DNA from: Ignavibacteriaceae bacterium
Lineage (GTDB): Bacteria > Bacteroidota > Ignavibacteria > Ignavibacteriales > Ignavibacteriaceae
Length of the DNA: 64,000 nt
Direction of reading: 5' to 3'
Assembly (NCBI GenBank): GCA_014860115.1
Contig: JACZKK010000206.1
Span: 1-64,000, forward strand
In this document: in pieces, positions 17,794 through 26,135 of the stretch
How positions within the stretch are numbered: the first letter of the stretch is position 1
How the letters are laid out: each line of letters begins with the position of its first letter
Notes under the pieces: model-generated
The model's database searches: none
Seen by the model: the letters and a program-made list of their open reading frames with translations, nothing else
Told to the model about the DNA's origin: nothing
Program-made: the position numbers and the translations under genes

Positions 17794-19086
17794 TCAGTTT
17801 TTCCCTATTATTATTTTGGCTTCACTGGTAGTACTGCCAACACAAAAAATTGTCTTATTAGCTATGAAGATTCCCGAGTAAGATGTATTATCTGATGTTA
17901 TCTGAGCTCGATAATTTCTCCATTCCAAACCATTATAAATGTATATACCATCAAATGCACCTGCTGCAACTGTAACACCGGTATCTCTGTTGTATTTTAC
18001 ATCCCAGATGTAGTAGCCAAAACTTTGTAAGTGTGAAAAAATATTTCCTTTCAGTTCAAATACACCATCTCCTCCAAAATATATATGGTTCCTCGTTGCT
18101 ATGCTTACTACATTTAATGACAGGGTACTACTTAGTGGTAACTCAATCCAGCTATCTCCATTATATTTAACAGCAAGTAATGGGGGCACCATACCAGTAC
18201 CAACTCCAATTATGAAATCAGATGCATATCCATCCAAATCTTTAACAAATACTTCATCAGGATTACTGTAAACAATTTGAGCTTTGTTCCCATTCCAGTG
18301 TATGATTTTTCCTCGCCCGCTACCCATATACAAATTAGTACTGCCAGTTCCCCATACACTATAATAAGTGATATTTCCAGTTATCACAGGATCAGAATAT
18401 GTATATTGCTCCCACAAAAAACCGTTATAATGCCATACCCCACCCCCAACCGCCCAAATGTCTGATGTGGAAAATCCATATATTGCTTGCAATCCTCCAA
18501 TTTTTTTCTCTGGTAGCCAATTATTTCCATTCCATTTAATAATCCCATAAACTGTATCATTTAACTCTACTCTTCCCACTGCATAAACATTATTCTCATC
18601 AGTTCCCCAAACATCATAAAGGTCACTTCCTGGCTCACCTAAAGCAAATTCCTGCCAGGTGTAATTAAAGTTTGTTGCCGCAAGTGTTTTTGCTGTTATA
18701 AAGTTGCTGCTGTCTTTTTTTTCTCCTGTTGTGTCTCTTCGTACTGCATAATACACATAACTTGTGTTAAGTTGTAAGCCACCGCCATTATCATCATCAA
18801 TAATGCTTGTATCCTTTGTTGTTATTACATACTCTGCTACAAGTGTATCAGCGTTATTAAATTGCCGGTAAAGTTCAATAGTAGAGTTTTGATTATTAGT
18901 TGTGGTTTTAGAATTTATTATAATGCTTCTGAGAGTAGCGTATTCAAAAGTTAGTGTTAAAGTATCCTTAACATTTGGCGGAGGTGGTGGCGGTGGAGGC
19001 GGCACAACAGGCGGTTCATCTTGACAACTGTATATAACTATCAGCAAAATAATTAAGTTTAATACAACTGCAGAAATTCTTTTCAT
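17794..19086 (-). CDS. Lipoprotein with Pro-rich linker and beta-propeller-like repeats
   Basis: Lipobox VIYSC at residue 21, followed by a run of nine prolines that would span the distance from membrane to domain. A fibronectin-type-like segment (about 45-140) leads to a WGT/WNGNxW repeat region: YDVWGTDENNVYAVGR, IYGFSTSDIWAVGGGVWHYNG, YYSVWGTGSTNLYMGSG, of the kind seen in propeller proteins with an 'x-V-W-G-x-x-x-x-[VI]-[YF]-A-V-G' pattern. Surface-anchored; ligand unknown. Followed by a short ORF and a strong terminator. Confidence 0.7.
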   Translation of the reverse strand: MKRISAVVLNLIILLIVIYSCQDEPPVVPPPPPPPPPNVKDTLTLTFEYATLRSIIINSKTTTNNQNSTIELYRQFNNADTLVAEYVITTKDTSIIDDDNGGGLQLNTSYVYYAVRRDTTGEKKDSSNFITAKTLAATNFNYTWQEFALGEPGSDLYDVWGTDENNVYAVGRVELNDTVYGIIKWNGNNWLPEKKIGGLQAIYGFSTSDIWAVGGGVWHYNGFLWEQYTYSDPVITGNITYYSVWGTGSTNLYMGSGRGKIIHWNGNKAQIVYSNPDEVFVKDLDGYASDFIIGVGTGMVPPLLAVKYNGDSWIELPLSSTLSLNVVSIATRNHIYFGGDGVFELKGNIFSHLQSFGYYIWDVKYNRDTGVTVAAGAFDGIYIYNGLEWRNYRAQITSDNTSYSGIFIANKTIFCVGSTTSEAKIIIGKN

Positions 19087-19212
19087 TTTCTTCTCCTAAA
19101 AAACTAATAGTTATTTAGTTTTAATTTAAGCTAACACAATCAGGGATGCTAATTATTAATAAGCAAAAATAGTGCTACTAACGTAACTGCGATTCCGCCC
19201 AAAAATCAACTC

Positions 19213-19229
19213 AAAAAAAAAAAAAAAAA
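19213..19229. repeat. Poly-A tract
   Basis: An uninterrupted run of about 15 A in the spacer between the propeller lipoprotein and the thioredoxin gene. The 280-base spacer also holds a palindrome and a terminator; no gene is visible. Confidence 0.7.
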
Positions 19230-19290
19230 TGAGGAAATTATTTCCAGAGCAAGAAGAATTTTTTACTGTTGTGTAAAAATTAAAAAGCTT

Positions 19291-19316
19291 CCAACAGGAC
19301 ATGAGTCCTGTTCTAC
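19291..19316. repeat. Palindromic repeat, divergent relative of the CACAGATT family
   Basis: AACAGGAC, four bases, GTCCTGTT with a flanking CTAC, i.e. GTAG + palindrome when read on the minus strand. The arrangement (GTAG-type end, eight-base arms, four-base loop) parallels the other copies, but the arm sequence differs. Confidence 0.5.
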
Positions 19317-19330
19317 GTAAAGCAACTTAA

Positions 19331-19358
19331 TTAAAAAGGCGACCTTTCGATCGCCTTT
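19331..19358 (-). terminator. Terminator of the thioredoxin lipoprotein gene
   Basis: AAAGGCGA / TCGCCTTT stem with a T run on the minus strand, immediately after the stop at 19366. The arms are identical to those of the terminator at 14383. Confidence 0.85.
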
Positions 19359-19365
19359 CCAATTT

Positions 19366-19863
19366 TTAAAGATAAGCTTTTAGATGTTCAACATATTTGG
19401 CAGCACCACCCGGTTGATAACCCGTCTGAGCTACAAGTTTTCCTTGACCATCAATTAATAAAATGGTTGGAAACCCTTGGATGCCATATTTTTGCGCTAG
19501 CATATTATTGTAAGCTTTTATTTCCTGTGATTGCTGAATGTCTTTTGGAAAATCAAGCATTACAAGAACTAAATTATCTTTTGCATAAGCTTCAAATTCT
19601 TTTTGCTGAAATACTTCTGCACTTAGTCTCTTACACCAAATACACCAGTCGCTGCCGGTGAAGTTAACAAGCACAGCTTTATTTTCTTTCTTTGCCTGCT
19701 CAATAGCTTTTTCCAAATTGCCATTCCAGTCTAGATTACCTGAAGATGACGCCTGACCGTTATTGCAAGATGTGAATAATAAAATAAACAACAATAAAAG
19801 CGCTGATATCTGTTTCAAATTAGGTCTCCTGTTTTTGGGTGATCTAAAAAATATTTTTTTCAA
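19366..19863 (-). CDS. Thioredoxin-fold lipoprotein
   Basis: Lipobox LLFTSCNNG with lipid-modified Cys near residue 33 and a basic N-terminus. The mature domain has the thioredoxin active site WCIWC (near residues 73-77), the cis-Pro region GFPTILLIDGQGK and the family pattern KAVLVNFTGSDWC, characteristic of DUF255/thioredoxin-like 'SoxW/DsbD-gamma' proteins. It probably reduces periplasmic disulfides or protects against oxidation. Single gene with its own terminator. Confidence 0.85.
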   Translation of the reverse strand: MKKIFFRSPKNRRPNLKQISALLLLFILLFTSCNNGQASSSGNLDWNGNLEKAIEQAKKENKAVLVNFTGSDWCIWCKRLSAEVFQQKEFEAYAKDNLVLVMLDFPKDIQQSQEIKAYNNMLAQKYGIQGFPTILLIDGQGKLVAQTGYQPGGAAKYVEHLKAYL

Positions 19864-19942
19864 CTATTTGATACAATAAGTTGAGGTAAGATTCAAACTT
19901 TTTTGTTACCAATCAACACTAATTTTCAAGAATAAATTGAAG

Positions 19943-21487
19943 CTATTCTTCCTCAACCTCAATTTTTTCAACTTCCTTTGGTTTCGGGGGACGTTCATAA
20001 AGTTGGGTAAGTCCGAAGTAATGTTTCGCCAGATTCTCATCGATTTGATCCCAGGTAAATCTCCATGCCCAATTTCCGCCTGTTGTGCTCGGAAAATTCA
20101 TACGTGCTTCAGTTCCAAGTTTCAAGACATCCTGCAGCGGAATAATAACAATATTCGCTACCGAGGCATAAGCAACCCGAATCATTTCAGATAAAATATC
20201 TTCTCCGAAAAAATTCAGATAAACCTGTGCGTGTTCATAAATATCATTCTTGCCTTTATTCAGTTTTTCTTTTTCGAAATATGCACGGGTTGTGTCGTTA
20301 TCGTGAGTGCCTGTGTAAACTACACAGTTGGGAATAAAATTATGCGGAAGGAATTTAGTCTCCATCTTTGTTCCGAATGCAAATTGTAAAACTTTCATCC
20401 CGGGAAATTCAAACTTATCCCGCAAAGCTTCGACTGGTGGAGTAATTACGCCAAGATCTTCTGCAAGAATTGGAAGTTCACCAAGATATTTATTTAAAGT
20501 GTTGAATAATTTTTCTCCCGGTGCTTTAGTCCACTTTCCTTTCTGGGCAGTTTTTTCGCCGCCGGTAATTTTCCAGTAAGCTTCAAACCCGCGGAAGTGA
20601 TCTATCCTGACAATATCAACCAGTTCAAACAAACTGGAAAATCTTTTTCGCCACCATAGAAAATCATCCTTTTCCATTTCATCCCATTTGTAAAGAGGAT
20701 TTCCCCAAAGCTGACCCGTTGCGCTGAAATAATCTGGCGGAACACCTGCGACAAAAGTTAGGTTGCCTTCTTCATCAACAGTGAATAGTTTTTTATTTGC
20801 CCAAAGATCGGAGCTATCATACGCTATAAAGATTGGCATATCACCGATAATCTTTATTCCTTTTTCATTTGCATATTCTTTCAGCGATTTCCATTGCTTG
20901 AAGAAACTAAACTGCACAAACTTTTGATATCTGATTTCGTCGCTAAGTTTTTTCTCCCAATCAGCTAAAACATTTTTATCCCTTTGCACAAGACCTTTTT
21001 CCCAGCTACTCCAGACAGAACCATTGTGGTGTTCTTTTAAAGCCATAAAAAGAGCAAAATCATCCAGCCATTCTTTCTGAACTTCACAGAACTTATGAAA
21101 ATCTTTGTCGAGCCCATTTGAATTATTTTTAAAGTTGATATAAGCTTTTTTAAGAATAGATTTTTTGTACTCAATTGCTTGTCCATAGTCTATTTTCTTT
21201 GGGTCGGAATGAGGCGGATTCTTTACATCATCTTCTGAAAGGAAACCATCTTCTTTTAATTTTTCAGGACTGATTAATAATGGATTCCCGGCAAACGCAG
21301 AAAAACATTGATACGGAGAATCACCATAACCAGTGGGACCAAGCGGAAATGTTTGCCATAAAGTTTGTCCAGCTTCTTTTAAGAAGTCAATGAACTTGTA
21401 AGCCTCGCTACCAAGATCGCCAATTCCGAATTTACCAGGAAGAGAAGTTGGATGAAGTAGAATACCAGCACTGCGTTGGAATTGCAT
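19943..21487 (-). CDS. malQ: 4-alpha-glucanotransferase (GH77)
   Basis: Transfers alpha-1,4-glucan segments between maltodextrins or glycogen chains, in the cytoplasm. Family motifs: GILLHPTSLPGKFGIGDLG at the start, YGDSPYQCFSAFAGNPLLI, the nucleophile region VRIDHFRGFEAYW (about residues 295-305), acid/base LAEDLG (near 341) and YTGTHDNDTTRAY (near 394). Length 514 is normal for the bacterial short form. It stands alone; the secreted GH13 enzyme of this window is 34 kb away. Confidence 0.96.
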   Translation of the reverse strand: MQFQRSAGILLHPTSLPGKFGIGDLGSEAYKFIDFLKEAGQTLWQTFPLGPTGYGDSPYQCFSAFAGNPLLISPEKLKEDGFLSEDDVKNPPHSDPKKIDYGQAIEYKKSILKKAYINFKNNSNGLDKDFHKFCEVQKEWLDDFALFMALKEHHNGSVWSSWEKGLVQRDKNVLADWEKKLSDEIRYQKFVQFSFFKQWKSLKEYANEKGIKIIGDMPIFIAYDSSDLWANKKLFTVDEEGNLTFVAGVPPDYFSATGQLWGNPLYKWDEMEKDDFLWWRKRFSSLFELVDIVRIDHFRGFEAYWKITGGEKTAQKGKWTKAPGEKLFNTLNKYLGELPILAEDLGVITPPVEALRDKFEFPGMKVLQFAFGTKMETKFLPHNFIPNCVVYTGTHDNDTTRAYFEKEKLNKGKNDIYEHAQVYLNFFGEDILSEMIRVAYASVANIVIIPLQDVLKLGTEARMNFPSTTGGNWAWRFTWDQIDENLAKHYFGLTQLYERPPKPKEVEKIEVEEE

Positions 21488-21555
21488 AAATTTTCCTTTG
21501 AATTTTTGAGAACAAAAATAATAATTGCAAGTAGTAAAGAGAAAAAGGAGGGTTT

Positions 21556-21592
21556 AAAACAAGAACTCCGCACCGAAGAATGGTGCGGAGTT
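21556..21592 (-). terminator. Terminator of the 21603-22235 barrel gene
   Basis: Eleven-base perfect stem AACTCCGCACC / GGTGCGGAGTT with TTCTTGTTTT following on the minus strand. It also separates this gene from malQ. Confidence 0.9.
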
Positions 21593-21602
21593 AATACTTC
21601 AT

Positions 21603-22235
21603 TTATTGAAGTGAAAATCCAAAATAAGCATTGACGTTTATAACATTGTTCTTTAAATCCCATGGATCTGACGAATCATCAAACGTGGATAATCCCAGAA
21701 TATATCTTACATCAACACCAAGTTCATTTTTACCAACCATAAAACCAAGGCCTCCACCGAATGCCAAAGAAAATTCGGTTGATGCAGTTTCATCTTTAAA
21801 ATCATTTTCTTGTGATTCACCTTCGTACTCCACTTTAGATTTTGCTGTCATATTAAAACCGACTGCTGGACCAGCAAAAATCGAGGGTCTAATATTTGAG
21901 CCCTCTACAGGTATGAGGAATTTTAAGAGAAGTGGAATTTCTATATAATCAAGTGATATGGTTAGGTCTGCACCACTTTCTGAATAGGTTGCACCTTTCA
22001 TTGTGTAATAGGCCTCAGGCTGAATGGCGAACATATTACTGAATTGATACATAAAGAATAGACCACCTGCGAAACCAGTCTTTGAATCTAAACTTTGACC
22101 TTCCAATAACTGGTCCGCATCATCACCACCTATACTTGCAATATTGAGTCCGGCCTTTGGACCTATCTGCATTTGAGGCAACGATATAGATGTGAATGCA
22201 ACAAAGACAAGCAGCACAGTAAATAACTTTTTCAT
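21603..22235 (-). CDS. Small outer-membrane beta-barrel (PorT-like), barrel paralogue 1
   Basis: The ATG at 22235 (MKKLFTVLLVFVAF) has a GGAGAG site and gives a standard signal peptide, so the extra 15 residues of the ORF track are not used. The mature protein has alternating strands: IGPKAGLNIASIGG at the start, IEIPLLLKFLIPV and FAGPAVGFN typical of PorT/OmpW-like barrels, ending VNAYFGFSLQ with a terminal aromatic-x-Leu-Gln. Preceded by a TTTG-N21-TAAGTTTC promoter (22282-22314). Probable role in the outer membrane; substrate unknown. Confidence 0.75.
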   Translation of the reverse strand: MKKLFTVLLVFVAFTSISLPQMQIGPKAGLNIASIGGDDADQLLEGQSLDSKTGFAGGLFFMYQFSNMFAIQPEAYYTMKGATYSESGADLTISLDYIEIPLLLKFLIPVEGSNIRPSIFAGPAVGFNMTAKSKVEYEGESQENDFKDETASTEFSLAFGGGLGFMVGKNELGVDVRYILGLSTFDDSSDPWDLKNNVINVNAYFGFSLQ

Positions 22236-22281
22236 TTCTCTCTCCAAAAATGTTAGAAATAAATTAATTAGAGTAACCAAC

Positions 22282-22314
22282 GAAACTTATAGAAAATAAG
22301 TTCTCAGGTGCAAA
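22282..22314 (-). promoter_or_regulatory. Bacteroidota-type promoter of barrel gene 1
   Basis: On the minus strand, TTTG and TAAGTTTC are separated by 21 bases, about 47 bases before the ATG. The same pair at the same spacing stands before the 24362-25105 gene. Confidence 0.6.
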
Positions 22315-22410
22315 TTTGACTCACGCTGTAAGTTTGTAATTATTAAATGAAATTTTAGATGTAAAATCACTGAAAAGTAATTAGAAAGAGTTTGATCAAA
22401 ACCGGAATAG

Positions 22411-22439
22411 ATAAAAAAAGCAGCGCCAGAGCGCTGCTT
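22411..22439 (-). terminator. Terminator of barrel gene 2
   Basis: Nine-base stem AAGCAGCGC / GCGCTGCTT, four-base loop, then a run of seven T on the minus strand. Confidence 0.9.
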
Positions 22440-22462
22440 GATTAAACATATATTTGTATCGC

Positions 22463-23005
22463 TTAGTTAAGTCCGAATAAAAGTCCAACCATTACGCTTA
22501 CGTAATCTGAGGCACTTCCTTCAGAAGATATACTATTATATCTTGCATTTACGTCGAGGTCCATATTGTTTCCTATTTGATATAAGAACCCGGCACCAGC
22601 GCCCCAACCGAAATAGCTATCGGAGGATGAGTAATCAACACCCATAAATTCATAATCAAAATTTGCAAAATGCATTCCTAATTCTGCACCAAGATAAGGA
22701 TGAAATTTTCCTTGTCCGAATAAATATCTTGCACCGACCATAACAGGAATACTGCTGAAGGTAGCGTCATCGAAAGTATCCTTACCGCTCCAGGTTAAAT
22801 AACCAACTGAAGCCGTAACATCAACATTTGGAGTTGCGTGATAAGCAAAAAGCGCATTACCACCAAAACCCATATCGTAACCATCGCCGAAATCACCCAT
22901 TGGTAAAGCTATACCTGCATTTAATCCAAGTGCCATTTTACCCTGAGCATTAGTAAATCCTGCAACTAAAAATACTACGAAAAGCACTGCAAGAAATTTT
23001 TTCAT
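22463..23005 (-). CDS. Small outer-membrane beta-barrel, paralogue 2
   Basis: Signal peptide MKKFLAVLFVVFLVAGFTNAQ; the mature part of 160 residues has eight or so amphipathic strands (MALGLNAGIALPMGDF, YFGWGAGAGFLYQIGN, YVSVMVGLLFGLN), matching the OmpW/OmpA-barrel-like group (outer membrane protein beta-barrel, PF13505-like). AAGGA site before the ATG. Own promoter and terminator. Function unknown. Confidence 0.75.
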   Translation of the reverse strand: MKKFLAVLFVVFLVAGFTNAQGKMALGLNAGIALPMGDFGDGYDMGFGGNALFAYHATPNVDVTASVGYLTWSGKDTFDDATFSSIPVMVGARYLFGQGKFHPYLGAELGMHFANFDYEFMGVDYSSSDSYFGWGAGAGFLYQIGNNMDLDVNARYNSISSEGSASDYVSVMVGLLFGLN

Positions 23006-23051
23006 TATTGTTCCTTTTTTGTTTGTGAATAATAGAGTTAAAAAAGTGTAG

Positions 23052-23083
23052 CAAATCTAAATGGACGAGTGACACATTGGCAA
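23052..23083 (-). promoter_or_regulatory. Bacteroidota-type promoter of barrel gene 2
   Basis: On the minus strand TTG, 21 bases, TAGATTTG, an exact match to the TAnnTTTG -7 consensus, about 45 bases before the ATG at 23005. Confidence 0.65.
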
Positions 23084-23150
23084 GTATTCATCATCACAAT
23101 ATTCTCAGAAGTTAACTACGTCACAATTTGAAATTATAGATTTGGAAAAG

Positions 23151-23187
23151 TAAAATCTTCCGAGCCAAACCCCGGAAGATTTTTTCT
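23151..23187. terminator. Terminator of barrel gene 3
   Basis: Eleven-base stem AAAATCTTCCG / CGGAAGATTTT with A/T tracts on both sides. On the minus strand it ends the 23196-23882 transcript. Confidence 0.85.
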
Positions 23188-23195
23188 GTTAGTTA

Positions 23196-23882
23196 TTAGA
23201 AATGAACATTCAAAATCACGCTGAATGTGCTAATGCCAAATAAAGTACTGCTTGGACCTTTTTCAGTTTCACCTTCAGAGGTAATCTCTGGTTCACCTAA
23301 ACTCCTGAAACCAAGAGCGTATTTACCACCGAGAGATAATCCTTCAGTAAAGAACCAATCAAATCCCAGCTGTGCAGCTACACCAAATCCATTTCCTGAG
23401 AACTCAGTTTCTTCAGTGACTCCCCCTTCAGGAGTAAATTCATCAGTTCCAGAAAGCGATCCAAAATTGACATTTAATCCAACGTATGGTGATATACCAT
23501 AGAGCGCCATTAGATGGTAATTAGCATCAACACCAACTCCAAACAATGTTGCTGAAGATTCCGATTTTCCCGCTTCAGTCTCGAGAGAACTAGAAGAAGT
23601 GCCAAAACTCAAACCCAAACCAATTGCAATTTGATTTGTAACAAAATATCTGAAACCTGCACCGACAAGATCGATACTGGATATAGTGCCGTCAGGAACA
23701 CTTACTGTTCCAACATAGACTGGTTCCAAATTACTCTGAAATGGTGTATACTGAAAAACAAAAGATTTTGCACCGGCTCTGACTTCCGGTTTTGGTCCAT
23801 CATAGTTAGAATTCACTTGTGAGAAAAGTGTGGTGCATCCTAAAACAAGGATTATGAAAAAAGAATAAATTGATGTTTTCAT
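23196..23882 (-). CDS. Outer-membrane beta-barrel, paralogue 3
   Basis: Signal peptide MKTSIYSFFIILVLGCTTLFSQ, then about 205 residues of alternating strands: GAGFRYFVTNQIAIGLGLSFG, FGVGVDANYHLMALYGISPYVGLNVNFG, FGVAAQLGFDWFFTEGLSLGGKYALGF, ending SVILNVHF with a terminal Phe, all typical of small barrels. The signal contains Cys in VLGCTT, so lipoprotein processing cannot be excluded. A GGAGAG site precedes the ATG. Third of four barrel genes in a row. Confidence 0.75.
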   Translation of the reverse strand: MKTSIYSFFIILVLGCTTLFSQVNSNYDGPKPEVRAGAKSFVFQYTPFQSNLEPVYVGTVSVPDGTISSIDLVGAGFRYFVTNQIAIGLGLSFGTSSSSLETEAGKSESSATLFGVGVDANYHLMALYGISPYVGLNVNFGSLSGTDEFTPEGGVTEETEFSGNGFGVAAQLGFDWFFTEGLSLGGKYALGFRSLGEPEITSEGETEKGPSSTLFGISTFSVILNVHF

Positions 23883-23997
23883 CAGAACTCTCCTAATTGG
23901 TTAATGGTTTTTAATATAATATCAGCCAAAATATTAATTCTGCCTTTTGGCGTCATATTAGTCAACCTCGTAAAGTCAACAATTAAGCCAGAAATTT

Positions 23998-24215
23998 TAT
24001 TATGAAAGCACTGATTTTTTCAGTTTTACTAAATTTTCACTGGGAATTAAAGAAAATTTCAATGAAATCTTTACAACTATCTAATTTACCAATCTGGAAC
24101 CCAAGGCCGTCTAATACCACTTTTAATTTTCATTTTCACAGGATTTTCATTCTTATCCTATTCCAGCAAACGCTTTACTGATTGCATTTGTTTGTGGTTC
24201 AACTTAGAAGATAGT
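23998..24215 (+). pseudogene. Decayed copy of the 5' part of the YqaA-like gene
   Basis: Read in plus frame, 24150-24212 gives FHSYPIPANALLIAFVCGST followed by a stop, matching SSFFPIPPDALLIALVLGST of the intact protein at 25341. The DNA is shared almost unbroken over GCTTTACTGATTGC and GGTTCAACT, and upstream over GAAATCTTTAC and neighbouring bases; similarity reaches back to about 23998, including the start region. Stops and frame changes make it non-coding. The barrel gene 24362-25105 now lies between relic and intact gene. Confidence 0.7.
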
Positions 24216-24312
24216 TAAAATTAAAACATTATTTAATTTGATTGACTAGTATGAAATTTTATGATATGCAATTGGCAGATAAAAGGCAATCTATAATAAA
24301 TAATTTTATATA

Positions 24313-24338
24313 GATGGCCATCCTATGGGACGGCCTTC
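24313..24338 (-). terminator. Terminator of barrel gene 4
   Basis: GGCCATCC / GGACGGCC stem with one G-U pair; moderate T content follows on the minus strand. Close to the stop of the 24362 gene. Confidence 0.55.
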
Positions 24339-24361
24339 TAATTAAAAGTAATTGAGAAAAA

Positions 24362-25105
24362 TTAGAAACCTAATTGGATACCAGCGCTAAAACCCAAATT
24401 ACTAAATGGAATGAATGAAGGTCCAGCTCTATTTCCATCATTTGATGTCCATTCATGTTCAAGCTTGATTACTTCTTTAGTTCCGTCTATGTCAGTTACT
24501 TCCACTTCGTCAGGTTTCCAGGTGAAGCTGACAAAATCAATTTCTGCGTTAATAGATATTTGAGTACTAATTGGAACAAGAATTCCTGCAGCGCCAGTTA
24601 AACCAAAATCAACACTGCCACCAAAAACACCCTTCGTTGTATTACCCTCGCTATCGTTTAGTTCATATTCTGTGGCTGGGAGCGCAACCAATAAACCTAA
24701 TTTAATGAAAGGTTTTACATTATCAAGTGGAGCACTTATAACTATACTAGGTGAAAAGCCAAAAAAAGATCCAGTAATGGTATTCTTTGCAGTATAGCTG
24801 GAAACAGCTTGCAAAGTTTCTTCAAACTCTACTGGTAATTTATAAATTAGGCCCAATTCACCAGCCAGGTAAGAAGAAAAATTGTAGCCCAAAGTTCCCA
24901 AGATACTTGGCCCCTTGCCAAAGGAACCGGTAACTGCTTCGTAGTTATAAACTCCAGAATTAGAAATTATGATATTAGTACCAATGTTCATAGAATTAAA
25001 ATCCACATTGTAACCCCCACCAAGCTTAACATAAATTTGAGAAAAAGATACGCCGGTTGATAGGAACAGAATTATGATAATGAGGAATAAAGTAGCCTTT
25101 TTCAT
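24362..25105 (-). CDS. Outer-membrane beta-barrel, paralogue 4
   Basis: Signal peptide MKKATLFLIIIILFLSTGVSFSQ. The mature 225 residues show strand patterns (IYVKLGGGYNVDF, LGYNFSSYLAGELGLIYKLP, FFGFSPSIVISAPLDNVKPFIKLGLLVALP, GAAGILVPISTQISINAEIDFVSF) and end LGFSAGIQLGF, the terminal Phe favoured by BAM. AGGAGG site. Promoter at 25153-25185. Function unknown. Confidence 0.75.
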   Translation of the reverse strand: MKKATLFLIIIILFLSTGVSFSQIYVKLGGGYNVDFNSMNIGTNIIISNSGVYNYEAVTGSFGKGPSILGTLGYNFSSYLAGELGLIYKLPVEFEETLQAVSSYTAKNTITGSFFGFSPSIVISAPLDNVKPFIKLGLLVALPATEYELNDSEGNTTKGVFGGSVDFGLTGAAGILVPISTQISINAEIDFVSFTWKPDEVEVTDIDGTKEVIKLEHEWTSNDGNRAGPSFIPFSNLGFSAGIQLGF

Positions 25106-25152
25106 ATTTGCCTCCTATTTAGTGAGTAAAAAAATTAATTAGAATACCTATT

Positions 25153-25185
25153 GAAACTTAAATAAATAAATTATTCGATCGCAAA
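25153..25185 (-). promoter_or_regulatory. Bacteroidota-type promoter of barrel gene 4
   Basis: Minus strand TTTG, 21 bases, TAAGTTTC, identical in both boxes and spacing to the promoter at 22282-22314; both -33 boxes lie in an AAATTTGC context. Confidence 0.6.
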
Positions 25186-25311
25186 TTTGTGTTGAGCAGA
25201 TGGACATTTGTTCAAAGTACTAATTGAATTGGACATAATTTTCATTTTATTTCGCCCATATACAAAATTCATTTACACAATTAAAAATTTTTCTGAAAAG
25301 CTTGATTTACC

Positions 25312-25319
25312 TAACTTTG
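25312..25319 (+). promoter_or_regulatory. Probable -7 box of the YqaA-like gene
   Basis: TAACTTTG fits TAnnTTTG, 22 bases before the TTG start. The -33 region is T-rich but lacks a clear TTG, so the call is tentative. Confidence 0.4.
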
Positions 25320-25340
25320 CGCCTCATTGAAAGGAATTAA

Positions 25341-25955
25341 TTGAAACTACTTAGAAATCTTTACGACTGGGTACTCCACTGGTCTCAAACCAAGTACGGA
25401 ACTTTAGCATTATTTTTACTTGCTTTTGCTGAATCTTCTTTCTTTCCCATTCCACCCGATGCTTTACTGATTGCCTTAGTTCTTGGTTCAACTAAAAAGG
25501 CATTTAAATTTGCTACAGTTTGCCTAATAGGTTCGGTAAGTGGTGCCTTGCTTGGTTATGCTATTGGACATTATCTCTGGTGGACGCCATCTAACCAGTT
25601 TACTGGAATCGCAAATTTTTTCTTTAATAATATACCAAGCTTTACACCACAAGCATTTTATGATATTCAAAAATTATATGTTGATTACGATTTTTGGATT
25701 ATTTTCACCGCAGGATTTACACCACTACCATATAAAGTAATAACTATTTCTTCAGGTGCTTTCAATATTAATCTCGTGATGTTCATTGTGGCTTCAATTA
25801 TTAGCCGAGGAGCCCGTTTCTTTTTGGTAGCAGCATTGATATGGAAGTTTGGACCTCAGATAAAATTATTTATTGATAAATATTTTAACTGGCTTGCTAT
25901 AGCATTTACTGTTCTGCTGATCGGTGGTTTTGTTGCAATTAAATATCTTTTATGA
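25341..25955 (+). CDS. YqaA-like VTT-domain membrane protein (DedA superfamily)
   Basis: Inner-membrane protein of 204 residues with about five hydrophobic segments. The VTT/SNARE-associated pattern is seen in LAFAESSFFPIPPDALLIALVLG, GSVSGALLGYAIGHYLW and FTAGFTPLPYKVITISSGAFNI (the F/YxPxPxKxxT-like re-entrant motif). Related proteins are thought to act in lipid scrambling or undecaprenyl-phosphate recycling. The start is TTG, supported by AAGGA with ideal spacing; no in-frame ATG exists near. A decayed duplicate of its 5' region lies at 23998-24215. Confidence 0.85.
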   Translation: MKLLRNLYDWVLHWSQTKYGTLALFLLAFAESSFFPIPPDALLIALVLGSTKKAFKFATVCLIGSVSGALLGYAIGHYLWWTPSNQFTGIANFFFNNIPSFTPQAFYDIQKLYVDYDFWIIFTAGFTPLPYKVITISSGAFNINLVMFIVASIISRGARFFLVAALIWKFGPQIKLFIDKYFNWLAIAFTVLLIGGFVAIKYLL

Positions 25956-26135
25956 AAAATCTCAAAGTTTCCGTTCAATATCATTTGCCAATTGCCAATT
26001 GAATTAATATTCAAGCCTTTGACAATTATCTTTTCACTTATTACATTTCAATAAGAATTAAAGCTTAAACTGTAAAGTTTAATCACCTGGCTTAATTTAA
26101 ATCGAAATCAAAAACAACTCGGAAAGGATTAAGCA

